Below, one piece after another: positions 17,086 through 24,579 of a stretch of DNA of 25,068 bases (position 1 is the stretch's first letter; each line of letters begins with the position of its first letter). A program made the translations under genes and the position numbers. The stretch spans positions 1 to 25,068 of the forward strand of contig PLTE01000360.1 of NCBI GenBank assembly GCA_003164375.1. Reading direction: 5' to 3'. Below the pieces are notes generated by a model. It worked only from the letters and a program-made list of their open reading frames with translations. It did not search any database and had not been told where the DNA came from. The DNA comes from Hyphomicrobiales bacterium (lineage in GTDB: Bacteria > Pseudomonadota > Alphaproteobacteria > Rhizobiales > Xanthobacteraceae).

Positions 17086-17532
17086 CGAGTTTCCACGATT
17101 TCAGGACATGACGACCCTACGGGCGCGCTATTTCATGCGCAAGCAGGACCGCTTCACAAAGTCGCGTGGCGTTGTTGATCGATGGGCACGGCGCATGCGC
17201 CTGCAGTCTTCCTCGCGCGGCGTGCGGTATTGACCGCAATCGTGACGACGGCGCCGACGAAGCCGGCGCCATCGATCTCGTGGGATCGAAGACACTTTTG
17301 GTTGCCGGGAATATGCCGCTGCGCCTCTGCGTGGGTAATGTGGCTGGCCCTTCGCCGAGCCACGGCGCTCTTGGCGGCGACTAATCGCCCGTGGGCGATC
17401 ACAAATTTGTGAAGAGTATAACTTTTCCGTGATTCGAGGCTTGTAGAGAATGAGCCGGAAGTGATTGGCCCATTTCGGGCAGTTTTGGCATTTCAACCAT
17501 AGTGCGTTGGGCGATCGATCAGGGGGCATCGC
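17086..17532. other. 447-bp divergent intergenic region
   Basis: This gap separates the leftward cytochrome b operon from the rightward DUF2064-radical SAM-GT2 operon and must hold both promoters. It contains two adjacent palindromes (17384-17399 and 17399-17412) and a locally AT-rich stretch at 17400-17440. Several short open frames exist on both strands, but none has a ribosome site plus recognisable protein content, so I call no gene. Confidence 0.55.
17384..17412. promoter_or_regulatory. Paired palindromes, candidate operator
   Basis: A 16-bp inverted repeat (atcgccc gt gggcgat, 17384-17399) abuts a perfect 14-bp AT-rich palindrome tcacaaatttgtga (17399-17412). The second is striking in GC-rich DNA and has the size of a homodimer binding site. 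It lies about 120 bases before the start of the DUF2064 gene. I cannot name a regulator. Confidence 0.4.
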
Positions 17533-18399
17533 ATGACTCTTACAGGTCGATTCGCCGGCAATTCTTCCGATGATAAATCCATTTTAGCTGCCGACTCCGG
17601 AGCGGCGACCGCCTCGGTTGCGGGTAGTTGCGGCATCGCCTTCATGGCCAAGGCCTCGACCCCGGGACGCGCCAAGACAAGGCTGGTGCCGCCGCTGAGC
17701 TTCGATGAGGCGGCGGCGTTGAACACCGCGTTTCTGCGGGATGTCGCCGACAATGTGCTGCTGGCCGCGCGCCATGCGGCGCCGCTTGCCGGCATCGCCG
17801 GCTACGCCGCCCACGGCCCGCCCGGATCGGAGGACTTCTTCCGCCGCACGCTGCCCGGCGCGATCGGTTTGATCGGCGCCTGGTTGCCCAATTTCGGTGC
17901 TTGCCTGCATCATACGATTCGGGAGCTTCTAGCGCGCGGCCACGGCTCGGCCGTCGTGCTCAATGCCGACAGTCCGACATTGCCGACTGCGTTTTTGATC
18001 GAAGCCGCCGAGGCCTTGGCGCGACCGGGCGACCGCGCCGTGCTCGGGCCCTCGAGCGACGGCGGCTATTATCTGCTCGGCCTCAAAACCGCACACCGCC
18101 GCATGTTCGAGGACATCGCCTGGAGCACCGAGCAGGTTGCCGCACAGACGCTGGAACGGGCGCGCGAGATCAATCTCGAAGTCCATCATCTGTCGGTCTG
18201 GTACGACGTCGACGACATCGACGACTTGCGCCGGCTCAAGGATGAGCTTGCCGGCGAACCTCTGGATGGTCGCCGGCCGGCCGGCCATGCGCCGCACTAC
18301 GCCGCGCAGACGGCAAAACTGTTGAATCGGCTTTGGCGCGAACATGATTTCGGTCGCCGCGCTGATAGCGGCCGGCAGGCGGACGAAGCGCGCGCATGA
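17533..18399 (+). CDS. DUF2064/TIGR04282-family glycosyltransferase-like protein
   Basis: This 288-residue protein has the GT-A-like fold of the DUF2064 family. It shows AKASTPGRAKTRLVPPLS (39-56, similar to the phosphate-binding signature of nucleotidyltransferases), VVLNADSPTLP (the acidic metal site), LGPSSDGGYYLLGLK and WYDVDDIDDLRRL. The family is often annotated as arsenosugar biosynthesis glycosyltransferase because some members sit in ars clusters. No arsenic gene is present here, so that label should not be transferred. The ATG at 17533 has AGGGGG 6 bases before it, which supports a 35-residue Ser/Ala-rich extension ahead of the conserved domain. It starts an apparent operon with a radical SAM gene (37 bp on) and a GT2 gene. 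The substrate is unknown. Confidence 0.88.
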   Translation: MTLTGRFAGNSSDDKSILAADSGAATASVAGSCGIAFMAKASTPGRAKTRLVPPLSFDEAAALNTAFLRDVADNVLLAARHAAPLAGIAGYAAHGPPGSEDFFRRTLPGAIGLIGAWLPNFGACLHHTIRELLARGHGSAVVLNADSPTLPTAFLIEAAEALARPGDRAVLGPSSDGGYYLLGLKTAHRRMFEDIAWSTEQVAAQTLERAREINLEVHHLSVWYDVDDIDDLRRLKDELAGEPLDGRRPAGHAPHYAAQTAKLLNRLWREHDFGRRADSGRQADEARA

Positions 18400-18436
18400 A
18401 CGGCGCGCTATCCGCAATTCAAGGGGTGAAACGGTG

Positions 18437-19519
18437 ATGCAAAGGGCGACAACGAAAACGGCAGTCGATCCCAAACGCTATTTCGAGAGCGTGCAGGCGG
18501 ACCGCGACATTCCCGAGCACGATCCGGTTTGCCTTTATCTGGAAACGACCAACCGCTGCAATCTGCTCTGCACGACCTGTCCGCGCACCTATGAGGAATT
18601 GGAGCCGCCGGCCGACATGAGCTGGCAGCTGTTCACCTCGATCGTCGATCAAATTCCGCAATTGCACCGCGCCGTGCTGCACGGCGTCGGTGAACCGATG
18701 TTGGTCAAACATCTGCCGCGCATGGTGCGTTATCTGAAAGACCGCGGCACCTATGTGCTGTTCAATACCAACGGCACGGTGCTCAATGAGAAGAACGGCC
18801 GCGCATTGATCGGCGCGGACTTGGATGAGCTTCGCGTGTCGTTCGACGCGGCGAATGCGGAATCTTATCGTGCGGTCCGCGGCAAGAATTATTTCCATCG
18901 CATCCTGAAGAACGTGCGCGCCTTCCGCGAGTTGCAGGAACGCGAGGGGCATTCAAAGCCGCGGGTCTCGGCGTGGCTCACCGGGTTGCGCGAAACCATC
19001 GAGGAATTGCCGGATTTTGTCCGCGTCGCGGCGGAGACCGGCGTCAAGGAAGTGCATTTGCAGCGGCTCGTGTTCTTCCAGGACAACGCCATCGGCCTGG
19101 CGCGGCCGGATCAGGCGCTCTATGAGCAGCTGTCGGCTGAGGAAGCGGTGCATATCGATCGCGCCGCGGCGCTTGCCGCAACGCTCGGCGTCACCTTCAG
19201 CGCCTCGGGCGGCGCGTCGGAGCCCGGTATCAGTTTAAAGCGCACCGACGAAGAGGGTTCCAAAAGCAATGGCTCGCCGTGGTCGCTGTGCCGAAGGCCA
19301 TGGACGGTGATGTATTTCACCGCCAATGGCCGCGCGCTGCCGTGCTGCATCGCGCCGTTCTCGCAACGCGGCTATGAGAATTACACGCTCGGCGACGCCA
19401 CTCAGCAGAGCTTGCGCGAGATCTGGACCGGGCCGGCCTATAGCGATTTCCGCAAGGCGCTCAAATCGGATAAGCCGCCTGACGCTTGCGCCAGTTGCGG
19501 CTTGCGCTGGAGCCTGTAG
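18437..19519 (+). CDS. Radical SAM/SPASM domain protein
   Basis: A 360-residue protein with the radical SAM cluster motif CNLLCTTC (Cys41, Cys45, Cys48) in ETTNRCNLLCTTCPRTY. The barrel follows, with LHGVGEPMLVKHLPRM (the GGEP-like SAM contact), VLFNTNGTVLNEK and LRVSFDAANAESYRAVRG. The C-terminal SPASM region supplies further cysteines: WSLCRRPW, GRALPCCIAPF and ACASCGLRW (Cys351, Cys354), for one or two auxiliary iron-sulfur clusters. The start at 18437 is chosen because AAGGGGTG lies 8 bases before it; longer frames overlap the previous gene. SPASM proteins modify peptides or small molecules, including sugars. There is no obvious precursor-peptide gene beside it, so with glycosyltransferases on both sides a glycan or sugar substrate is the better guess. 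Confidence 0.93.
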   Translation: MQRATTKTAVDPKRYFESVQADRDIPEHDPVCLYLETTNRCNLLCTTCPRTYEELEPPADMSWQLFTSIVDQIPQLHRAVLHGVGEPMLVKHLPRMVRYLKDRGTYVLFNTNGTVLNEKNGRALIGADLDELRVSFDAANAESYRAVRGKNYFHRILKNVRAFRELQEREGHSKPRVSAWLTGLRETIEELPDFVRVAAETGVKEVHLQRLVFFQDNAIGLARPDQALYEQLSAEEAVHIDRAAALAATLGVTFSASGGASEPGISLKRTDEEGSKSNGSPWSLCRRPWTVMYFTANGRALPCCIAPFSQRGYENYTLGDATQQSLREIWTGPAYSDFRKALKSDKPPDACASCGLRWSL

Positions 19520-19521
19520 CG

Positions 19522-20229
19522 ATGCCGCCTGCGGGCTCCGTGGCCGTCGTCATTCCGACCTTCAATGAAGTGGAGTCGATCGGCGCGGTTGTCGCCGAAT
19601 TACCGCGTGCCATCGTCGGCTGGATCGTCGTGGTCGACGGCGGCTCGAGCGACGGCACCCAGGAGGCCGCGCAACGCTCCGGTGCCGAGGTCATCGGCGT
19701 CGGCCGCGGCTACGGCCTGGCCTGCCTGACCGGCGCGCAAGCGGCCGACGGCGCCGATATCATCGTCTTCATGGACGGCGATGGCGCCGACGACCCGGCA
19801 GCCATCGCTGAGCTGATCGCGCCGATCCGCGCCGGCACTTGCGACTTCGTCATCGCTTCGCGCGCGCGTGGCGAGCGTGAAAAGGGCAGCATGGCGTGGC
19901 ATCAAATCGCGGCAGGCCTTATTGCCGGCTGGCTGACGAAATTGCTTTACGGCGTGCGTTACACCGATATGTGCGCCTTTCGAGCCATCCGCCGCGACAC
20001 TTTGCTGACGCTCGGCATGCGCGAACTGACTTATGGCTGGAATCTCGAAATGCAGATGCGGGCGGCGCGCGCCGGCTTGCGGATCCTCGAACTGCCGGTC
20101 GCCTACCGCCGCCGCCTCGGCGGCCACTCCAAGGTCGCGGGCTCGCTGCGCGGCTCGGTCAGAGCCGGATTGAAGATCATGTCGACCTTCGCGCGGATTG
20201 CTGCGGAGCCGGTGCGCCGGCGGGCATAA
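19522..20229 (+). CDS. Family 2 glycosyltransferase, DPM1-like
   Basis: A 235-residue GT-A glycosyltransferase. It shows VVIPTFNEVESIG at the nucleotide site, VVDGGSSDGT (38-46), the metal-binding DGDGADD (85-91), and later TDMCAFRAIRRDTL, YGWNLEMQMRAARAG and VAYRRRLGGHSKVAGS. This order resembles dolichyl/polyprenyl-phosphate hexose synthases (DPM1/DPG-like) and TIGR04283-like enzymes. It lacks C-terminal membrane segments, so it is soluble or peripheral. The start at 19522 is 2 bases after the radical SAM stop, which implies translational coupling. A likely role is making a lipid-linked sugar at the inner membrane. A GT-C-like protein able to use such a donor is encoded at 13576-15603, though not in the same operon. 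Donor and acceptor are unknown. Confidence 0.9.
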   Translation: MPPAGSVAVVIPTFNEVESIGAVVAELPRAIVGWIVVVDGGSSDGTQEAAQRSGAEVIGVGRGYGLACLTGAQAADGADIIVFMDGDGADDPAAIAELIAPIRAGTCDFVIASRARGEREKGSMAWHQIAAGLIAGWLTKLLYGVRYTDMCAFRAIRRDTLLTLGMRELTYGWNLEMQMRAARAGLRILELPVAYRRRLGGHSKVAGSLRGSVRAGLKIMSTFARIAAEPVRRRA

Positions 20230-20232
20230 TCC

Positions 20233-20248
20233 GCCGACGCCGGCTTTT
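20233..20248 (+). terminator. Weak terminator after the GT2 gene
   Basis: A 4-bp GC stem (gccg 20233-20236, cggc 20241-20244) is followed by four T residues, just after the GT2 stop and before the convergent transporter gene. It is short, so support is modest. Confidence 0.3.
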
Positions 20249-20257
20249 CACGATTCC

Positions 20258-21589
20258 TCAGCGAAGGGCTTCCGCGGCCCGGTCGTGCGACGCGTAGCCG
20301 CTGGTAAGGATATTCTTGTCGGGATCGAGCCAGAACGCCCACACCGCGGCGCCGACGACAAGGAGGCCGGCGGCGACGATGAACGGCGCTTCCCAATTGC
20401 CGCCTTCGGCCAGATAGCCGAACACAATCGGCGAGATCGCACCGCCGAAGTTTCCCGCCATGTTCATCATTCCGGATACCGTCCCGGAATATTTGCCGCC
20501 GGTATCCATCGGCACCGCCCAGGATGGTCCGATGGTGCACTCCAAAAAGAACATAGCGGCGGTGAGACAGAAAACGGCGGTGTAGGGGTCTTCGGCGAGC
20601 GCCGCCGGAACAATGAACATCGCGCAGCCGAGCAGGCCTGTGATCGCGACGACGCGGCGGCCGATCCTGGCGCTGCCTGTCCGCTTCAATAGCCAATCGG
20701 TCGCGAGACCCCCCGCCGTGTCGCCCACCACGCCAGCCCACAGTGGCAGCGATGCCAGTAGGCCGCCTTTGAGCAAGGTGAAATGCCGAACGTCGATGAG
20801 GTATTTCGTCAGCCAGCTCAGAAAAATCCACAGGCAATAAACGTAAGTGAAATAAGCCAGCATGATCGCCCACATGTTCGGCGACCGCAACAGCGTGCTC
20901 CATGGCACCTTGGTCTGCCTTTCCATCGGCGGCGGCTTGATGGCCCCGGTCTGATCGCGGCCGCGGATGGCTTCCAGTTCCTCTGGGTTCACCAGACCGT
21001 GCTCTTCCGGCAGGTTGCGGTAGCTCAAGCTCCACCACAGACTCCACACTAAGCCGATCGCTCCGCAAATGAAGAACGCCCAGCGCCAGCCGAGATTGAC
21101 CATGATCAGCAATACCAACGGTGGCGCGATCGCAGCGCCCGCGCGGCTGGCGCTATGGGTGACGCCTTGCACAAAGCCGCGTTCCTTCTGAGGGTACCAA
21201 AGCTGCATCGCGCGGGTGGCGCCGGGGAACGCGCCGGCCTCGCCCATACCGAACAGGAATCGGATCGCGATGAACGACGTGGAGCTGAAGGCGCCGGCGG
21301 TGGCGGCAGTCATGATCGACCAATAGGCGACGACGATGCTGAGCACGCCGCGGGCGCCGAACCGGTCGCTCAGCCAGCCGCCGGGAACCTGGAACAGCGC
21401 ATAGGCCCATACGAAGGCGCTAAAGATGTAGCCCATCGTGATGTTGTCGAAGCCATATTCCTTGCTGATGAGCGGCGCCGCGGTCGAGATGTTGACGCGG
21501 TCGAGATAGGTAATGAGGTACATCACGCTGATCAACAGCAGGATGTACCAGCGGCCGCGACTCGGACGTTTGGCTGCACCATCGGCCAT
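20258..21589 (-). CDS. MFS transporter, ACS (anion:cation symporter) family
   Basis: A 443-residue major facilitator with about 12 membrane segments. The first segment ends in YLITYLDRVNISTAAP, typical of the anion:cation symporter group (hexuronate, galactonate, glucarate and phthalate carriers). The motif-A loop is GGWLSDRFGARG, with FGMGEAGAFPGATRAMQLWYP in the fourth to fifth segment. The two six-helix halves are joined by a charged loop near RGRDQTGAIKPPPMERQ. The second half has GGLATDWLLKRTGSARIGRR, and the tail ends with a soluble HDRAAEALR. It probably imports an organic anion with protons across the inner membrane; the substrate cannot be read. The ATG at 21589 is preferred because GGGGAG lies 8 bases upstream, whereas the in-frame GTG at 21598 abuts that site. 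No catabolic enzymes are beside it. Confidence 0.92.
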   Translation of the reverse strand: MADGAAKRPSRGRWYILLLISVMYLITYLDRVNISTAAPLISKEYGFDNITMGYIFSAFVWAYALFQVPGGWLSDRFGARGVLSIVVAYWSIMTAATAGAFSSTSFIAIRFLFGMGEAGAFPGATRAMQLWYPQKERGFVQGVTHSASRAGAAIAPPLVLLIMVNLGWRWAFFICGAIGLVWSLWWSLSYRNLPEEHGLVNPEELEAIRGRDQTGAIKPPPMERQTKVPWSTLLRSPNMWAIMLAYFTYVYCLWIFLSWLTKYLIDVRHFTLLKGGLLASLPLWAGVVGDTAGGLATDWLLKRTGSARIGRRVVAITGLLGCAMFIVPAALAEDPYTAVFCLTAAMFFLECTIGPSWAVPMDTGGKYSGTVSGMMNMAGNFGGAISPIVFGYLAEGGNWEAPFIVAAGLLVVGAAVWAFWLDPDKNILTSGYASHDRAAEALR

Positions 21590-21722
21590 GCTTTTCACTC
21601 CCCATCGACACGGTTTTTAGCGCTGATTCATTAAGAAGAGCCTGCCCGTTTATGGCAGAGTCGGCAAGCGCGCAGGATGCCGCGGCGTTATAGTCGAGCC
21701 GGCAGTTTTCTGGGGCAGTCCA

Positions 21723-22124
21723 ATGATCAAGCGTTTTAGCGACCACGCCGCCAACGAACGAACCTTTCTCGCCTGGGTCCGCACTGCGATCGCGGTGATG
21801 GCGTTCGGTTTCCTGATCGAGCGTTTCGATTTGTTTCTCAAATACGCCGTCCCGCAACTGGCGCAGCAACAAATTGCGCCGCGGGGTCAAGCGTTCACCG
21901 GTCAGGCCTTCGCCAATTGGGCGGGCCTTGCATTCATCGCCATCGGCGTGGCGATAATCGTTCTTGCAGGGCTCCGCTTCGTGAGGACCGCAAAGGACAT
22001 CGATTCAGCAGCTAACGTGCCGAGCCCGGGCGAGCGATTCGATCTGGCGCTCGCCGGGTTGATCGGCCTCCTCGGCGCGGCGCTGTTTCTCTACATGTCG
22101 CGCGCCGTATTGCCAGTGATTTAG
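21723..22124 (+). CDS. DUF202 (YidH-like) inner membrane protein
   Basis: A 133-residue protein with three membrane segments. The opening HAANERTFLAWVRTAIAVMAFGFLIER is the DUF202 hallmark (N-E-R-T-x-L-A-W-x-R-T). A hydrophobic WAGLAFIAIGVAIIVLAGLRF and a final LALAGLIGLLGAALFLYM follow. It resembles E. coli YidH. The function of the family in bacteria is not established to my knowledge. It is transcribed divergently from the MFS gene across a 133-bp gap that must contain both promoters. The hairpin at 22137-22157 follows it. Confidence 0.9.
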   Translation: MIKRFSDHAANERTFLAWVRTAIAVMAFGFLIERFDLFLKYAVPQLAQQQIAPRGQAFTGQAFANWAGLAFIAIGVAIIVLAGLRFVRTAKDIDSAANVPSPGERFDLALAGLIGLLGAALFLYMSRAVLPVI

Positions 22125-22497
22125 CCGAACGGGCCATGCCGCATATTTTTTGCGGCACCGCGAAGTGCGCGCCTTGACGTCACAATCGAAAGTTGCTCAA
22201 GTAATCGCCATACCAGAGGGGCGGGCGCGTCGGTCTGCGCGTTCAGTGTTACCATGTTGTCCGCTGCGCAAACCAGACGGTGGTTTGGCATCCCGCGACG
22301 CCCGCGAAGCATGAACGGGCCGCGCGCGACGCATGATGCGCGTTTTTCAGATGCAAATTATCTGACGACTCCGTCGCGGGCCGGAATTACTCGCGACATT
22401 TGCGAGACAGGATCGCAGGCGTTCCAACCGGCGATCGCGATGAACGTCTCCGGCCTTGTCCGGCTCTTCAGTACGACGGCTTGTGTGGAGAGATGTC
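22125..22497. other. 373-bp intergenic region
   Basis: The stretch lies between the DUF202 gene and the composite lysin gene. It begins with a 7-bp hairpin. Short open frames on both strands have no recognisable content or ribosome site. GGAG 7 bases before 22498 serves the next gene. No promoter stands out. Confidence 0.5.
22137..22157. terminator. Hairpin after the DUF202 gene
   Basis: Perfect 7-bp arms tgccgca (22137-22143) and tgcggca (22151-22157) enclose a loop tattttt. The T-run is in the loop rather than after the stem, so termination is possible but not canonical. Confidence 0.35.
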
Positions 22498-23949
22498 ATG
22501 CCTGATGCCGTTCCCGCTTGGCTGGCAACGATGCGGCAAATCGATGGGACCAATGCGGTCAACGACAATGCCGTCATCGTGGGATGGGCTCAGAAGATCG
22601 GCGAACTGTTTCCCGACATGGCGCCCTACTGCGCCAACTATACCAATGATTCAATCGCCTGGTGCGGACTTACGGTCGGATACTGCATGGCGATAAACGG
22701 GATAAAGCCGGTGTTCGGCGCGACCGATACCGACAAATTCCTCTATGCGTTGGCCTGGAAGCAATTCGGCACGCCTGTCACCTCGCCGCAGCCCGGCGAC
22801 GTATTGGTATTCTACTTCGGCGGCAGCGACCACCACGTGACGCTCTATGAGCAGACGCAGGGCGATTGTTACGTTTGCCGCGGCGGCAACCAGAGCAACG
22901 AGGTCAAGCTATCGAACTACGCCATAACCCAGTGCCTTGGAATCTACCGTCCGCCGGCCGCTACGATCAGCGTTCCGGTCGTTGCCAGCCCGCCACTCAC
23001 GGTCAAACTCAACAGCGGCATTACCGCGACTGTGTTTGGCGGCGTCGCGGATCACGAGACGAGCGCCTATGACGGCCACGTTATCACCGACACGGAACTT
23101 GGTGTTGCGCTGCCCTATCACTTTCCGGGCGCGCGGCCGAACGTCTGTGTTTGGAACGCGGGAAAATCCGTCGTCTGCAAGATTGTCGACGTCGGGCCGT
23201 GGAACACCGACGATCCGTACTGGCAAACCGGCACGCGTCCGGAGGCCGAGTCCGGTGTCGACAACACCGGCCGCAAAACCAATCTCGCGGGCATCGATCT
23301 CACACCCGCCGCAGCGAGCGCAATCGGCATTGCAGGTAAGGGAATTGTCGATTGGGAATTCGTCGATGGCTCGCAGCCCGAACCGACACCGCAGGCAGCC
23401 ACGACGAGCCCCGCGCTCAGTCAGATTCAACAACTGATCAATCAGCTGGAGGTGATGATGGCCGGTACCACGACTATTCCTGCAGCAACGACGACGGCCG
23501 CTCCTGCGGCGACGCCCGCGGCACAGGTCAATTTAGCCTTACTCATCCAGCAAGTTTTGACGCTTGCCGCGAACGCGAAGTCCAACCAGCCGGGAGCAAC
23601 GCCGCCGTCGGCGCCCTCGCAAGATCAGATTCAGCAGTTCATCAGCATCCTCAGCGCTGTTGCCGGCAGTCCCACGGGACAAAAAGTCCTAGGCCAGGTG
23701 AATGGGGCATTGGGTCAAACAATCGGCAATCTGCTCGATGGCAAGAAGAGTGCCATCGGAATCATCGGCGCCACGTTGACAGCGGTGTTGCAGAGCGCCG
23801 GGCCTACGTTATCGACGAACATCCCGATCGTCGGCTCTTGGGCGGGACTGGGCAGTGCGGCAATCCCCGTCTTTCTGGGCATCACCGCCTGGGGCATTTT
23901 GGGAAAGGTGGAGAAGTGGGTGCAGTCACTGCCGAAGTCGAGCTCGTAA
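22498..23949 (+). CDS. Composite lysin-like protein: TIGR02594 domain, RlpA-like barrel, hydrophobic tail
   Basis: This 483-residue protein has three parts. Residues 10-153 match the TIGR02594 family, a CHAP/NlpC-like cysteine peptidase or amidase fold, with Cys56 (IAWCGLTVGYC), PGDVLVF, His112/His113 (DHHVTLY) and GGNQSNEV. Residues 168-288 resemble a double-psi beta-barrel of the RlpA/expansin kind (KIVDVGPWN then GIDLTPAAASAIGI). Residues 300-375 are Ala/Thr/Pro/Gln-rich linker and helix. Residues 415-472 are hydrophobic and Gly-rich (GIIGATLTAVLQ, AIPVFLGITAWGILGKVEKW) and could insert in a membrane. There is no N-terminal signal peptide. The start at 22498 has GGAG 7 bases before it. The combination suggests a peptidoglycan-active, phage-derived lysin. 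No other phage genes are visible, and activity is not shown. Confidence 0.85.
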   Translation: MPDAVPAWLATMRQIDGTNAVNDNAVIVGWAQKIGELFPDMAPYCANYTNDSIAWCGLTVGYCMAINGIKPVFGATDTDKFLYALAWKQFGTPVTSPQPGDVLVFYFGGSDHHVTLYEQTQGDCYVCRGGNQSNEVKLSNYAITQCLGIYRPPAATISVPVVASPPLTVKLNSGITATVFGGVADHETSAYDGHVITDTELGVALPYHFPGARPNVCVWNAGKSVVCKIVDVGPWNTDDPYWQTGTRPEAESGVDNTGRKTNLAGIDLTPAAASAIGIAGKGIVDWEFVDGSQPEPTPQAATTSPALSQIQQLINQLEVMMAGTTTIPAATTTAAPAATPAAQVNLALLIQQVLTLAANAKSNQPGATPPSAPSQDQIQQFISILSAVAGSPTGQKVLGQVNGALGQTIGNLLDGKKSAIGIIGATLTAVLQSAGPTLSTNIPIVGSWAGLGSAAIPVFLGITAWGILGKVEKWVQSLPKSSS

Positions 23950-23987
23950 CGCCGCAAAGAACAACCGGAAGCTCTCATCTAACGGAG

Positions 23988-24039
23988 TGGTGCCCAGGGG
24001 CGGAATTGAACCACCGACACTGCGATTTTCAGTCGCATG
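23988..24039 (-). repeat. 3' fragment of a tRNA-Phe gene, probable attachment-site remnant
   Basis: Read on the - strand, the sequence runs from the end of the D-arm region through an anticodon stem-loop (gcga ctgaaaa tcgc, anticodon GAA for Phe). It continues through a variable loop (gtgtc), the T-arm (ggtgg ttcaatt ccgcc) and the acceptor 3' strand (cctgggc), and ends in ACCA at 23988. The 5' half (D-arm and 5' acceptor strand) is missing: beyond 24039 the DNA is unrelated and AT-rich. Such 3' tRNA pieces are the classic residue of integrase-mediated insertion into a tRNA gene. By orientation, the inserted DNA would lie to the right. Confidence 0.82.
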
Positions 24040-24057
24040 TTATATTAGTGAAATCAA

Positions 24058-24148
24058 TTGGTTGCCCGTCTAACAGTACTCCAAATGCCGTTGGTTGGGC
24101 TAAACAAATAGAGAAATTGTCTAACGGAAAAATCCCCGCCGTTGGTTG
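24058..24148. repeat. Cluster of short repeats next to the tRNA fragment
   Basis: ttggttg occurs at 24058-24064, 24091-24097 and 24142-24148; the last two are part of an 11-bp repeat gccgttggttg (24087-24097, 24138-24148). gtctaac occurs at 24068-24074 and 24119-24125, and tctaacgga at 23978-23986 and 24120-24128. Repeated short motifs beside an att core are what integrase arm-binding sites look like, but this is inference. Confidence 0.45.
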
Positions 24149-24228
24149 CGGGCGCACTGGCAGGTTGCCGGGGTGGCGTTTCGGAAGGGGAGGCCCTAAC
24201 CGGCCGAAGTCAAACACTTAGAGAGTTG

Positions 24229-24284
24229 GGTGGGACAAAAAGCCTCCTATGTTTTCCGGGGGGCTCCGAGCGGTGTGTCCCACC
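24229..24284. other. Long two-stem hairpin, possible structured RNA
   Basis: Outer perfect 9-bp arms ggtgggaca (24229-24237) and tgtcccacc (24276-24284) enclose an inner 7-bp stem of agcctcc with gggggct (one G-T pair). Two nested stems in a region without genes suggest an RNA structure or a protein-binding DNA site. I match it to no known family. Confidence 0.4.
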
Positions 24285-24559
24285 TTACACAGGATGCGGA
24301 CACGGCTGCACCGCAGTCTGGCCGGGGTGCCGCCGCTCAAGCCGACCTCGCCGGAAACTTAGCGCGCCGGACCCTCGCCTGTTTGCGGTGTGGCCAAACG
24401 CCTCTGGAGCCGAATAGGGACTCCGCGTGCGAACACTTTCCTACGGTAAATCTGGTGGCCATCGGGGAGCTGCCGGCTAAGTAGATTCCGATCCTATCGC
24501 GTCGAGCCGCGACGATTGAAATTGCCCAGCCTGCGGCAATACCGAGCGATCCGCGCCAT

Positions 24560-24579
24560 GAGGGCTCGCTTAAGCCCTC
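24560..24579 (+). promoter_or_regulatory. Leader hairpin before the secreted protein gene
   Basis: Perfect 7-bp arms gagggct (24560-24566) and agccctc (24573-24579) with a 6-base loop lie 40 bases before the start codon at 24620. No T-run follows. It could be a 5' untranslated stem or the end of an upstream transcript. Confidence 0.35.

Noticed and set aside
17128..17529. Small open frames on both strands in the gap before the DUF2064 gene
   Set aside because: Arg/Pro-rich or nondescript products with no ribosome site and no recognisable motif; the region must hold two promoters.
17533..20229. Arsenosugar biosynthesis cluster
   Set aside because: The DUF2064 and GT2 genes belong to families named after such clusters, but no arsM-, arsS- or other ars-like gene is visible and the radical SAM protein is a SPASM type.
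23855..24073. Open frame with GGIEPPTLRFSVA-like product
   Set aside because: This peptide is the conceptual translation of the complement of the tRNA-Phe fragment, a common false annotation.
24142..24484. Two overlapping + strand open frames (24142-24417 and 24230-24484)
   Set aside because: No ribosome site, no family resemblance, and both run through the strong hairpin at 24229-24284.
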